Shown here: one piece after another, positions 50,056-61,535 of the stretch
How positions within the stretch are numbered: position 1 is the stretch's first letter
Layout of the letters: the number at the start of each line of letters is the position of its first letter
From: Rosa chinensis
Taxonomy: Eukaryota; Streptophyta; Magnoliopsida; Rosales; Rosaceae
Direction of reading: 5' to 3'
DNA length: 64,000 nt
Assembly: GCF_002994745.2 (NCBI RefSeq)
Contig: NC_037092.1
Span: 17,103,501 to 17,167,500, forward strand
Notes under the pieces: model-generated
The model's database searches: none
Told to the model about the DNA's origin: nothing
The model's input: only the letters and a program-made list of their open reading frames with translations
Program-made: the position numbers and the translations under genes

Positions 50056-52105
50056 ATGAAGATTATTTTTTGGAATATTCAGGGATTAGCTAATGCTCTT
50101 ATAAGAACTGCTCTTCATAGTTTAATTAGAAAGCACTCCCTTGATTTCCTTTGTTTTTCGGAAACAATGACATCTTTGATGTATATTCCTGATTCTTTTT
50201 GGAGATCTATTGGTATGCAATTGGTACGTGTCAATGATCGAGGTCGGTTATTTCCTAATATTTGGGTTTTTCATTCAACATACATATCATCTCCTACTAT
50301 GATATCTTCTTCTAGTCAACATCTGTTTGTGCAGCTTTTTGTTCGTGGTATTGTTCGTGGTCTGGTATTTGCCTATGTAGCAACAACTAGTGTGGCACGT
50401 CATCCTTTATGGTTCGCAATTGAACAAATTAATACAAGCTTCTCGGGTCCTTTGTTGTTAGTTGGTGATTTCAATGCAATTTTAGAAGCCCATGAAAAGA
50501 CGGGTGGTAGGCTGCCTACTCGTTTTTCCTATGATGACTTTTAGCTAATGGTGGATGTGTGTCATTTGACACTTCACTGTTTACATGAACAAATGGTCGA
50601 GGAGTTGGCTCACATATTGAAATGTTGTTGGACATGTGCTTTTGTTCTATTCCATGGTTAGACTATTGGTCGATGACTAATTGTTCCACTTTGGTTTGGC
50701 ACTCTTTCTGATCATTATCATTTCTTGATTTCATTCACCAAATATATTGCACAAGGCCTGATTCCATTCCGTTTTCAGGAGATTTGGTTGGGACACTCAT
50801 ATTTTCTTAAAATTGTTCAAGTAGCATGGCAATCCTTTGAGGTATGTGGTTGTCCTATGTTTATTCTACAAAAGAAGCTTAAGCTTTTAAAATCTATTTT
50901 GAAGGAGTGGAATGTTAATGTCTTCGGTAATGTTCATACTGTTGTGGATAGTGCACGTGCTGCCCTTGAAAAAATTCAGCTAGCCATATCTCTTGATGGG
51001 TTTACTGAAGCGCGTCATGTCGAGGAGCTTTCAGCCCAGAATGCTTTGTCGAATGCTTTATTAGTTCAGGAAAAATTCTAGGCGGAGAAGGCTAGGGTCA
51101 GATGGGTTAGGGAAGGTGACAGAAATACTGGCTATTTCCATACTTTGGCGAAAATTCGAAGTTCATGCTCTTCTATCACTTCTCTTCGCATTAGGAATGA
51201 CTTGGTGGATGATGTTAATATTTTGAGTGATCATGTCGTTTAGCATTTCACAAGTTCCTTTTCAGATGATGGAAATATTGATGATACAGGTTTGGTTGAA
51301 AATATTATTCCTTCAATGGTTTCAGATTCAGAAAATGGCTTTTTACTTGCTATTCCTTATGTTGAAGATGTTAAAACTGTTGTATTTTCCATGAATGCTG
51401 ATAGTGCCCTAGGTTTGGATGGTTATACTGGTCATTTTTTTTTCAAGCTTGTTGGGATGTAGTTGGGTTGGATGTGGGCTATATATAGAGGAGAATGATG
51501 GGAGCTAGCTTCTACTCTCTTTGGGATGCTAGAAACTCTATTCGTTTTGATGAACGGTGCTTAACTGCTGATTATTTGATTTACTCTATCAAGCATCAAA
51601 TTCAAGAGGTTGATTCTTGGGGTTTTAGAATTATGCGTAACTCAGTAGATGAAATCTGTATTTTTAGTGCTCTTGGAATCAACGGTAGAGCCTCAAGAAC
51701 ACATCAAATTCGTGAGGTAAATTGGCATGCTCCTTGTGCTTTTCAATTAAAGGTTAATACAGATGGTGTTGCTCATGGGACGCCAGGCCTCGCGGGCTAT
51801 GGAGGTATTTTTCATGATCACTTGGGCAATTATATGGGTTGTTTTGCTGGTTCCATGGGTATTGCTACTACCCTAGAAGCAGAGCTTCAAGCCATTACTC
51901 ATGCAGTTTCAATAGCATCAAGAAAATGATGGACTTCTCTCTGGATTGAGTGTGATTCAGCAGTAGTAATTCACTTTCTTGCCAATTAAAATTGCGCTGT
52001 CTCTTGGTGTCTAAGTATTGATTGGGTCAATTATTGTACCATTCTCTCCTCTATGCAGATTTGTTTTTCACATATTTATTGAGATAGAAATCAAGTGGCT
52101 GACTG
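50056..52105 (+). pseudogene. LINE ORF2 relic: endonuclease and RNase H with the reverse transcriptase core deleted
   Basis: The frame starts with MKIIFWNIQG and shows the endonuclease motifs WNIQG, FSET and VGDFNAI. After a stop at 50542 it continues in pieces (TNGRG, LDYWS). It reaches the entry of the reverse transcriptase near 51400-51470 (ALGLDGYTGHFF), then jumps to the RNase H region at about 51490. No YADD catalytic region exists between them, so the polymerase core is deleted. The RNase H part has the acidic set NTDG, EAEL and ECDSA, with a stop before the third. It cannot be active. Confidence 0.82.
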
Positions 52106-52617
52106 CTTAGCTAACTATGGGGTGGAACATGAGGGGCATTATTAGTGGGACTCTTGCCCTCCTTGTGCTTCAGCTGCCTTTCTTCACTGTATGCAAGGTT
52201 TACCGAATTTCCGTATTAGCTCATTCTGATGTGCTTGATAGATTTCATGCAAACGTGGTTTCTGCTGCATGGTTGCTCTATTCATCAATTTGTAACTATT
52301 TTAGCTCAATGCTCACTTTGAGTACTTTATTTCATTTTGTTCTCATAGAAATTTTGGTTGTTGTCCCCCTTTCTCTTTTTGTGATTTCTTTTCTTTTATT
52401 AAGAAAATAAAATAGAGGGACGAGCGGTGGGTTTCCGGTTACGATGGCCCAGTTTCTTTTGAGATTGGGGGTGGGTGCTAGTCACCCCAAATCGGTTGTC
52501 GCAGAGGAACTAATATAGCCTAATTCTCTATTTAATTTATATATAAAAAAATGTTGAATAGGTTGAATGAAGAAACTCATTTTGATATATTGATGTTTGT
52601 ATGGTTGTGGTGGCCAC

Positions 52618-52779
52618 ATACTTAGATTGAAGTACCACTGTGGGTACTACCACTATCTTCTTGTCTGTTTATGTCCTTAAATGGTAGAGGAATGGTATGT
52701 AACAACTTATTCTTGCTTGTGATGAATACTTTATTTCGCCCTCGTGGTTTGACTTAAAAAAAAAAAAAAAAACTTAGAT
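52618..52779 (+). mobile_element. Short poly(A)-tailed retroposon (5'-truncated LINE or SINE)
   Basis: ACTTAGAT occurs near 52618 and again directly after an 18-base poly(A) run ending near 52773, enclosing about 145 bp. The short TSD and lack of a recognisable body leave the family open; the TTGTGATGAATACTTTATTT end looks like a LINE tail. Confidence 0.45.
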
Positions 52780-53400
52780 CAAATTATAGAGAGATTAAAG
52801 GGTGATCTTTATGTTTTTTCTGATATTCTGTCAAATCCTACAATATTTATGAGGGATCAGCAGGCACATGCGAATTTAGCATTATGTATGTGAGACTCAT
52901 TTATACGGGTCAATACGTAGCGTTTTTCTTTACAGTATTACCACATTATCAATAAGAGAGATATCTTCACAAATGGTGTATGAAATATGGATGATTCTAC
53001 ACTTTAGTGTATGAACTTTGGAAACTATCAGAATGGTGTACCAACTTTGCATTTCAACATCATTTTAATATATCAGGTTAACACCGTTAAGTTCTACTAT
53101 TGAAATTTTGTAAAAATTTAAAATATATCATGCAGATGAACAAGAACCTTCCCAACTAAGAACTAGCCTTCAACATGACACAAATTCACCTAACGACCTC
53201 TTGTCTAAGTGGTTACTGATAAGGCGGAATCACTGCTACCTTAGAGATGAAGAATTCTGGTAAATGCAAGATATTTAAAAATGTTTGCAGGTCTTCTAAT
53301 TATATAGAAAGATTAACTTATAAGAAAGAACAAATATTTTTTTGTGACAATATAATGGGCACACACCAGAATTTATTTATTTAAACATAAATACAGACTA
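52780..53400. other. Repeat-derived spacer, no gene
   Basis: AT-rich. It includes a block (about 52975-53110) with phrases such as GTGTATGAACTTTGG and GGTTAACACCGTTAAGTTC that look like part of a dispersed repeat. I could not delimit it. Confidence 0.4.
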
Positions 53401-53617
53401 AAAATCCAGATCCTCACTCTTGGTAAACAGTTAAAAGTTGTTTAGTTACTCATAGCTGAGTTTACAAGTACTTACTTGGAATAAAAACACACTCTACACT
53501 GGAGGTTCTAGGAAGAGAAGAGCACACTGCTATTTCTACTACTTTGGCTTTCTTACTCTTTGAGAGAAAATTATTTTGCTCAATTTTCTGATGCTTACAA
53601 ACTAAATCTAAGGCTCC

Positions 53618-53624
53618 TTTTATA
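53618..53624 (-). promoter_or_regulatory. TATA box of the pararetroviral pregenomic promoter
   Basis: Minus-strand CCCTATAAAAGGAGCC lies about 210 bp downstream of the last viral frame, where caulimovirids keep the promoter for the full-length RNA. The downstream sequence is rich in AGTAAGAAAG-type words. Whether it is still active is not known. Confidence 0.55.
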
Positions 53625-53834
53625 GGGAGAAAAACTTAAACTGGAATTCAAAACATAAAAATGTACAGAGCAACTCCATTATTTTTTGCTTTTGTGAGTG
53701 CTCCGAATGATTGAGGTCGTCCGACGAAAAGCAGATTCCTTTAGGTGAAATGTTTTTCACCTTCATCTTTTTGAAAAGTAAAAGTTACTTTATAAAAGCA
53801 AAAGTTTCTTTTGGTGCTTTCCACAGCTGTTGCT

Positions 53835-55101
53835 TCACATGTTCTCATCTGTTTTAGAATTGTGGCCAAGAACAAAAGAGTTGCTTTCCATCCTAGCTTT
53901 GGTTCCATTTTCTTCTATGTCGGTATCTTCATACATCTTGTAGTGGTTGTCATTTTCAATCTTTGCGATCCACTGAAAGTAGGCTAACGTGGAATCTATT
54001 TCCTTTCTCTTAAGGGAAACGGAAAGGTCACTGCTAATAACCTCAGGATGATCATATACAGTAACAATAATTTTTTCTCCTACTGCCAGGAATGTATTTT
54101 CTGTATCTTCTTCGATGATCTTCTTAATATATTGTAGAGACATGGCCTTCATCCAGGGAATACTAGAATTTAGTTGACCATTGTATCTAACACATGCAGG
54201 GTGAAGATACTTCCCTGGAATGATTCTTACATAATGGTATGGATAAATATAGTCAATCTCGCCATTTTTCTTCTGAATCCACTCTGGTGGAGTAGATCTG
54301 AACTTCAATATGAGAATGTAGTCATTTGTTTCTAACGTTCTTGACCATATTGACAATGATGGGTGGCAGTCCCTTGAGATCATCATTGGTTTTGGTCTAG
54401 AGATTGTGGACAAAACCATTTTCAACAAGCCAGAGCTTGTGTTCTTGGGGGTGTTTACTCTAAACATTGACCACATATCTTCCAACGTAAGGTCTAAGGA
54501 CAATAAAGAGGGTTGGAGGCAGACATGAGTTGGAATTATGACTTCCAATAAGATTATGAAAGTGAAACCATTCTGATTCTTTTAGTGCTAAGATTGGGAT
54601 TCTAGCACTTTCAGGATCTCCAAGATACTGAATTTTTTCATTATGTACAACACTCTGCTATGTCATATTTTCATGAACTTCTTCAAACTATGGCCTGGCA
54701 TTTTCATGAAGTTCTTCAGGTAGGGCAAACAAAGCTGGGAACATAAGTCCACTGTTTCTTTCCTAAAAAGCATATAAAAGGTTATCTAAAATAGCTTTCT
54801 GGCGATATGCTAATCTTCTGCTAGTTCTGAACACAGGTTCATCGAAAATTTTTAATTCATAATTGAAAACATTTATAACTCCAGATAGAATTATTTTGCT
54901 TTTTGGCAAAGCAACAGCCTTAAACGATTTTGATGTGCCTTTACCATCTGCCGTTTGAGACAGGCTAACCAATCCTTTACCCTGGGATTGATTAGTTGTG
55001 GCTAATCCTTTCGGATTTAGCAAAAATCTTTTGAGGATATTTCTTTGGGTTCCTTGACATTTTTGGGTTCTTTTCCTGTTCTCCGGTTTCTGGGGTTGCA
55101 A
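53835..55101 (-). pseudogene. Pararetroviral region downstream of polymerase, function not recognised
   Basis: Two open pieces (112 residues at 54763-55101 and 237 residues at 53835-54548) are linked by stop-containing sequence that appears to belong to the same gene. By position it corresponds to the transactivator/viroplasmin gene of caulimoviruses, but I see no viroplasmin signature. The first piece is Lys/Arg-rich at its N-terminus. The second has an acidic C-terminus and no transmembrane segment or known motif. Confidence 0.5.
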
Positions 55102-55202
55102 TCTTCATCGCTTTCTCTACGGGTGAACGTTGCCATTTCTCTTATTAGGCCATCTGGAACATAGTTCTTGTTTCATGCAATTAATTCAACATTATAATCA
55201 TA

Positions 55203-57241
55203 TTAGTTAAGAAACAATTGCCAATTTGCTAATCTTTCTATATCAGCAGCTTTATCAAGTTTAAAATTTTTAAAATTCTTTACTCTAGCATAATCGGTGC
55301 GTACAATAGAGGGTTTCCTTAGAAAAGCTGGAGAATTTAAAATTGTTTTCTTGATAGCCAAGATTTCTTTTTCTCCTGCAGGATAATTTTGTTCTGCAGG
55401 GCTGAACTTGCCACTACAAAATTTACAGATATTTTCAATGTTAGTTCCAGGCGTTTTTGCCAGAACAACACCGGACCAGTAATTATCACTAGAATCGGTT
55501 TGGAGTATGATTTCATCATTCTCTTCTGGTTGTTGTAGGGGAGGGAGATTCTTGCTGAGAGATTTTATCTGCTTCACGATTTTTTCATCATCTTCTGTGA
55601 AGTTCCATTTTCTTTTTGAACTTGTTTTAGGGGATAACATTGCTATTAATCCTGAGATTTTGGGAATGAAATCTCTTCCATAACTGATGACTCCTTAGAA
55701 TCTTTCTAGACTTTTAGCATCAGAAATTTTATCTGGGAATTTCCAGATTTTTTTCAAGGATGTGATGTTAGAGTTTTATCACTCCATTCTTGATATTTAT
55801 ACCAAGAAAATCAAATTCATCTAAGATAAAAAAGACTTTCTTTTCTCCTAGAATGATTACATGCTGAATTATCAACTTAACAACCTAGTAAAGGTGTTTC
55901 ATGTGTTTTTCTCTGTTTTTGGAGAAGACTAGAATGTCATCGATATAGATGACACAGAATTCAGCAACATGTTTAAAGATGTCATCCATCTTTCTCTGGA
56001 AGATTAAAGGGGCTTGTTTTAATCCAAATGGCATTACTAGCCATTCATAATGACCTTGTGGTGTTCCAAATGCAGTGAGAGGAACACTATCTGGATGCAT
56101 CTTGACTTCCCAAAAATCCGACTTTACAATTTTGAAAAGACTTTTGCTCATTTGAGCTGATTGATCAAGACTCTGGCTTGAGCTATTTGACAATCGTCTT
56201 TAACGGTCTTTTTATTGATATCTCTATAGTCAATCACCATTATAGTTTTTCCTCTAACATTTTCTGCATGGTTTCTCACGTAGAAAGCTGGAGCATGATG
56301 AGGGCTAGTAGATGATTGAATTAATCTCTTGTTCAGGAGATCTTCTATATCTTTTCTGAATTCCTTTTGATCTTCCTCCTTGAATTGAGGAATGACTTTA
56401 ACATCACATATAACATTGATATCATGTAATCGTAATTCACAGACCACTGGGTCTTTTTTCTAAAATTTCTGAGGGTCGACTTGTATATTCTGTTCGAGCA
56501 TTTTCTTGATTTTATCAAGAGTAGGGAGTTTATGAGATTCAAGCTTATTTTGGAAATGCTTGAGATTATGCTTATGGATGAAACTAGCTTCTTCATCTTC
56601 ACTAGTTTCTTCTTCTTCTTCGATAAGCAATTCTTTTTGTCGCTTAATTTGAAGCACAGGTTCAAATCTGGGCTTATAGGGCTTATGATCACCACTATTT
56701 CGTTGCGATCTCTGATATTGAGTAGTAAGGTTTGGACCTACTACACTTTTTTCTTGGGTAAGTCTATCGACCCAAAACATTCTATCTCCTTTTCTTAAGC
56801 CCATAGCTTCTTCATCTTGAACAAATCTCTCTTGGAGAAGGAAATCATTTCCCAACAAGAAATTAGACCTTTGGCCTTCTAATTGCCAAAGAGTGTTGAT
56901 GACAAATGTTCCTCCACCAATGGTGATGTGAACTTCTCTAGATACATTTTTCATGGTTAAATGGTTTCCATCAAACTGGACACCAGTAGCTATTTTTTTA
57001 TTATTTTCTTTCCAGAGTTCTTCTGGAATTGCAAATCTTTTTGCAACTGTGAATCCTGATCCATTATTTACAGATGCATGTAGATGATACTTTCTTTGAT
57101 CAGGGAATTTTAATTCAATCTCTATGTAGTTGCTGTATCTACTAGTAGAGATGATTTTCGATTGTTGAAGCTCGTCTTGAGCTTATTCTTGTGGTACAAA
57201 TGGTTTACATTCTTCTGGAATGTTTTCTGGTTCAATTAGTT
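55203..57241 (-). pseudogene. Pararetroviral protease, reverse transcriptase and RNase H, disrupted
   Basis: Protease region near 57050-57090: the catalytic-loop position reads VNNGSG where the family has Asp before the Gly, so the active-site residue is missing. Reverse transcriptase: PFGLKQAP near 56010-56040 and the catalytic YIDD at 55936-55947. RNase H: CSGKFSPAEQNYP, EKEILAI and a terminal ERLANWQLFLN ending at 55203. Stops or frameshifts lie at about 56460, about 56150, 55640-55885 and at the end. Family and domain order follow Caulimoviridae. Confidence 0.87.
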
Positions 57242-58490
57242 CTATATCTTCATCGATCTTTCGTCCTCTATTTTTGAGGAAGATTCAGTAATTTCTTGGA
57301 ACAAAATTTCTACTTTTTTCTCTTTTTGTTCACAGAAATATTCTTGATATTCTTGTTCTACTAATTGGTTGATAGCGCAATTCTTGGTTTTTCTTCTTGC
57401 TTCAGCTATGAAACATTCTTTATGGTAAGTCTTTTTTGACTCTTCACAAAATATAGGAAGTCCATTCTTTTCATGACATAGGCAGTAGTCACAAATGAAT
57501 GTACCAGGGTTAACCTGATATGAAGACATTATTGCTTCTGTCTTACTTTCTTCCCAGTTTTTTACTTTAAGAACATTCATCTGTCTAGATTCTAAATATT
57601 CTATTTCAGAATCAATTTCAGAGTCAGATGAGGATTCTTCTTCAGACCAGGCAGAATAGACAGTCTTGCCATCGTTTTCATCATCAGAATAAGCTATTTC
57701 ATAGCCTTTCATATTCGCTGTGTCTACTATAGGCTCATAATTTTGAAATAGAGCTTTTGTAGATCTTTTATTTTTTTCTGGACATTCGTTGGCAAAATGT
57801 CCTTCAACTTTGCATAACCAACATCTGCAAGCTTTCTTGCTTGGTTGTTTATTCTGATGGTTGGTTTGGTGATTTTTATTTTTCTTGAAAGAATTTCTTC
57901 TTTGGATCTCCATCATGTTTCTTGAAGTTGGAACTTTTCTTAAACTTCCAGTCTTTTTTGTTTTCACTTTTTCTGAACTGTTTTGAATAATATTTTTCTT
58001 TTCTTTTCTTATGGAATTTGGATTCATGACATCCTTAGTTGGTAGGCATATCCAGTATTCCATAACAGAAGTTTTCAACTCCTTTGAGCTGTTTCTTGGC
58101 CATTTTGGCTCTAAGATTTGCTTTGCACTTTTGTTTTAGTAATTGCCTGATTCTGTCGGCAATTCCTCCAACTAAAGATCTTTCAATTGGTTTTTCAGCT
58201 ATGCTTTCTCTCACAGCTGTTTACCAAGGTTCAGGAAGTTTCCTGTGTAACAGGTTTACTAGATCAGTGTTTTTTGGTTCTTCTATTGTACAGTATAGTA
58301 TTCTTGGAATTCATTTAGATACTCTTCAAAATATCTCATGTCACAGATTTTGAGAGCATAAATGTTTGATTTGGCTGCTTCTCTGGCATTTTCACTTAGG
58401 TTTGAGAGATCTCCACATAATTGATCGTATAGGAGTATTGCAAAATCATATGGTGATTTCGAGGCTTTTTATTTCTTCTAACCAGTAACG
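57242..58490 (-). pseudogene. Pararetroviral coat protein with zinc knuckle, disrupted
   Basis: The core, split by stops near 58270 and 58230 and a frameshift near 58470, includes the caulimovirid coat motif LLHRKLPEPW (58240-58270) and GGIADRIRQLLKQKC. An open 278-residue part follows with the RNA-binding knuckle CRCWLCKVEGHFANEC (CXCX2CX4HX4C) at 57782-57829 and an acidic stretch. A second Cys/His cluster (CDYCLCHEKNG to TYHKEC, about 57417-57500) is not part of the standard coat protein as I know it. The protein packages viral DNA. Confidence 0.83.
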
Positions 58491-58493
58491 CAG

Positions 58494-58931
58494 TGAAAGC
58501 TATAAGGTTGATAGATGAAAACGGTTGACAAGCGTCAAACCGAATATAGAACGATAAGAGATAAATCTCTGAGAAACTGAATTGTTATTGAATCGTTGAT
58601 TGCCTAATACAACATAGAGGGTGCCTTATATAGGCTCTAACTCATAATCCTATTTAATTTAGAAGTAGGAAATAACAAACTTGCTGGACTGGAAGTCCTT
58701 ATTGGAATAGTAAATGTATGCTAAGTCTATGAAGATAAGGAAAATAAACCTAAGAATTATAGTCAACTTATGCTTGCTTACGACATTGTTTATCGATGCG
58801 TTTCTCAAGCTTTTCTTCGAATTCTCCTGCAAGTAAGAATTATAGTAAACTTATGCATGCTTACGATGTTGTTTATCGATACGTTTCTCAAGTTGTTCTT
58901 TGAATTCTTCTGCAAGGCGTTCTATATCAGT
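58494..58931 (-). repeat. 3' LTR of a Gypsy element
   Basis: On the minus strand the polypurine tract AAGTGGGGGAG is followed by TGATATAGAACG. The LTR carries a TATA box in CCTATATAAGGC (about 58625-58635) and ends about GCTTTCA at 58494. It contains an imperfect tandem duplication of 83 bp (58751-58833 and 58834-58914). The end facing the viral relic is inferred from the TG...CA rule and could be off by some bases. Confidence 0.65.
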
Positions 58932-58959
58932 CTCCCCCACTTGAAAAGAACTCGTCCTC

Positions 58960-61535
58960 TAGTTTACATCAGGATAAGAAGCGTGGTCATCGACCCGCAA
59001 CTCATGGATATCACTTACATTGAAAGTCTTTGAAATTCCCATGGATTCGGGCAAGTCAATGACATAGGCATTATCATTTATCTTTTGTAGCACTTTGTAT
59101 GGACCATACTTGCGGGGTTGAAGCTTGTTATAAGCGCCAACGGGAAACCTTTGTTTGTGCAAGTAGATCATAACATAATCTCCGTCTTTGAATACTTTCT
59201 CCCGTCTATGAGAATCTGCATGGGCCTTATATTTTGCATTGCTTGATTCTAGCTTCTTCTTGACCTCTTTGTGAACTCCATGCACTTCTTTAGCCATAGA
59301 TTCCGCTGCCACACTAAAGCCTTTGTCTTTTGGGATATTTGTTAAGTCTACAACATGATTTGGCAGAGAGACATATACCACAGAAAATGGAGTCCTTTCA
59401 ATTGATCGATGTACGGAATTGTTGTACGCAAACTCAACTTGTGGCAAGACGTAGTCCCATTGCTTCGGTTTATCTCCACAAGTACTCCGAATCATATTTC
59501 CCAATGTTTGATTCGTAACCTCGGTTTGGCCATCGGTTTGGCCATCGGTTTGTGGGTGAGCGGTGCTACTACGATTAAGAGAAGTTCTAAACATCTTTCA
59601 CAAGGTAATCCAAAAGTGACTTAGAAACTTGGTATCTCGATCGAACGTGATACTATGAGGTACTCCATGCAAACAAACAACTTCTCAGAAAAACAATTTG
59701 GCAATGTGAGAAGCGTCAGAGGTCTTTCTACAAGGGATGAAGGGCGCCATTTTAGAAAACCTATCAACCACCACGAAGACGAAGTCGACCCCACGTTGTG
59801 TTCGAGGTAACCCAAGAATGAAGTCCATGCTAAGATCTTCCCAAATGCCGTTAGGACCTGGTAGAGGCATATAAAGACCGGTGTTTTGCGATTGCCCTTT
59901 AGAGGCTTGACAAATATAGCACTTTCGAATAATGTTGCCAACATCTTTCTTTAATTGGGGCCGGTATTACCTTTCTTCCAAGCTTGCAATTGTCTTGTCT
60001 CTTCCAAGATGACCACTTAGCCCTCCCCCATGCATATCACGTACTAACATCTCTCTTAGTGATGACTGTGGGATACATAATTTATTGCCTCTAAAAAGAT
60101 ATCCTTCATTCACAAAAAAGTCACTGCATGGCTCTTGTTTCATGCACTGGCCCCAAATTTCTTTGAAATCATCATCCTCCTCATATAGCTCCTTCAAAAA
60201 TTCAAACCCTATAACTTCTTGAGACAAAGTAACCAGTAATTGGCTTCTTCGACTTAATGCATCGGCCACACGATTTAGGGTCCCGAACTAATGCTTAATC
60301 ACGAAAGGAATTTTTTGTAGAAAAGTAGCCCAACAAACATGCATCTTACTCACACTCTTTTGGCTATTAATGTACTTCAAAGCTTGATGATCGGTGTAGA
60401 GAACAAATTCTCGTTGCACGAAGTAATGCTCCTATTGCTTCAATGCTCGAACCACGACATAGAATTTTTGATCATAGGTATTCCACTTTTGTCAAGCTTC
60501 GCTGAGCTTTTCACTAAAATATGCTACCGGCTTCCGTTCTTGAGATAAGACAGCACCAACTCCTACTCCACAAGCATCACACTCTACCTCAAAAACTTTA
60601 TCAAAATTTGGTATGGCCAATACTGGAGCAGTGCACAATTTTTGCTTGATCAAGGCAAAACTTTTCTCTTGATCTTCCCCCCATTGAAATTTTCCTTTCT
60701 TTAAACACTCGGTAAGAGGTACCGTAATGGTACTGAAATTTGGAACAAATCGTCGATAAAAAGTTGCTAATCCATGAAAGCTTCGCACATCACTAACAGT
60801 TTTTGGAGTAGGCCATTCCCTAATTGCTTTGACTTTGTCTTCATCAACATGTATTCCTTTGGAGCTGACAACATAACCCAAGAATAATAACTTGTCAGTG
60901 AGGAAGGTACACTTCTTCAAATTGATGTATAATTGATTCTCTTGTAAAACTTCAAGGACTTGTCTTAGATGATCTAGGTGTTCTTCTTTGGACCTACTAT
61001 ATATGAGAATATCATCGAAGTAGATGACCACAAACATACCAATAAATGGGCGTAACACTTGATTCATAAGATGCATAAAAGTACTTGGGGCATTGGAAAG
61101 CCCAAACGGCATCGCCAACCACTCATATAGAGCATCCTTGCTCTTGAAAGCTGTCTTCCATTCATCTTCGGGTCTAATTCTAATTTGGTGGTATCCACTT
61201 TGCAAATCAATTTTAGAGAAAAACTTAGACCCCCCAGAACATCGAGCATGTCTTCTAAGCGCGGAATTGGAAATCTGTACATGATGGTCATTTTATTAAT
61301 GGCTCGACTATCAACACACATGTGCCAGCTGCCATCTTTCTTCGGTACCAACAATACAGGCACTGCACAAGGACTTATGCTTTCGCGAATAAACCCTTTT
61401 TGTAGTAAGTCTTCAATTTTCTCCCTCAAGATTTCATTCTCTTTCGGACTCATGCTGTAGTGAGGAAGATTGGGCAAGCTAACTCCAGGAATTAAATCAA
61501 TTCGATGTTGAATGTTTCTCATAGGTGGTTGACTT
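58960..61535 (-). pseudogene. Gypsy reverse transcriptase, RNase H and integrase, disrupted
   Basis: Reverse transcriptase starts at QHRIDLIPG and shows [25 protein letters not shown] and the catalytic YFDD at 61011-61022. A frameshift at about 61210-61235 splits it. RNase H ([18 protein letters not shown], then YTDHQALKY near 60360-60400) has in-frame stops. The integrase HHCC zinc finger ([11 protein letters not shown] to CYICQASKG) has a stop near 59966. The core shows [17 protein letters not shown] and [10 protein letters not shown] 12-bp tandem duplication doubles the TDGQ codons at 59527-59550. The tail ends at 58959 without a recognisable chromodomain. Confidence 0.87.

Larger units (their letters stand above)
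47287..52552 (+). mobile_element. L1-type LINE, internally deleted and interrupted
   Basis: The plus strand carries a plant L1 order: ORF1 with DUF4283 and a CCHC knuckle, then ORF2 with apurinic endonuclease, a stub of reverse transcriptase and RNase H. A 9-bp direct repeat GTTGAATAG occurs at 47278-47286 and 52553-52561, the latter after a short A-rich tail. It is taken as the TSD with moderate trust. A hAT-like element (47393-48572) sits near the start of ORF1. Frames are broken throughout. Confidence 0.75.
53400..58493 (-). mobile_element. Endogenous pararetrovirus (Caulimoviridae), degraded
   Basis: Reading the minus strand downwards gives coat protein (58490-57242), protease-reverse transcriptase-RNase H (57241-55203), a downstream region of unknown role (55101-53835) and a promoter with TATA box (53618-53624). 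This is the caulimovirid gene order ending in a pregenomic promoter. There is no integrase or LTR, unlike the neighbouring retrotransposons. Stops and frameshifts break every gene, so this is an old integrated copy and not an active virus. Genus is not assigned. The lower boundary is approximate; the upper end abuts a Gypsy LTR in the coat gene. Confidence 0.85.
58494..61535 (-). mobile_element. Truncated Ty3/Gypsy element (pol and 3' LTR only)
   Basis: The order along the minus strand is reverse transcriptase-RNase H-integrase-LTR, the Gypsy arrangement. The gag, protease and 5' LTR are missing: homology stops near 61535, within the N-terminal part of the reverse transcriptase ([16 protein letters not shown]), where another repeat begins. 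The 3' LTR lies against the pararetroviral coat gene, so the element probably inserted into the viral relic. Confidence 0.82.

Noticed and set aside
52117..52410. Hydrophobic 97-residue frame resembling a small membrane protein
   Set aside because: It overlaps the end of the LINE RNase H region in another frame; hydrophobicity comes from T-rich LINE tail DNA.
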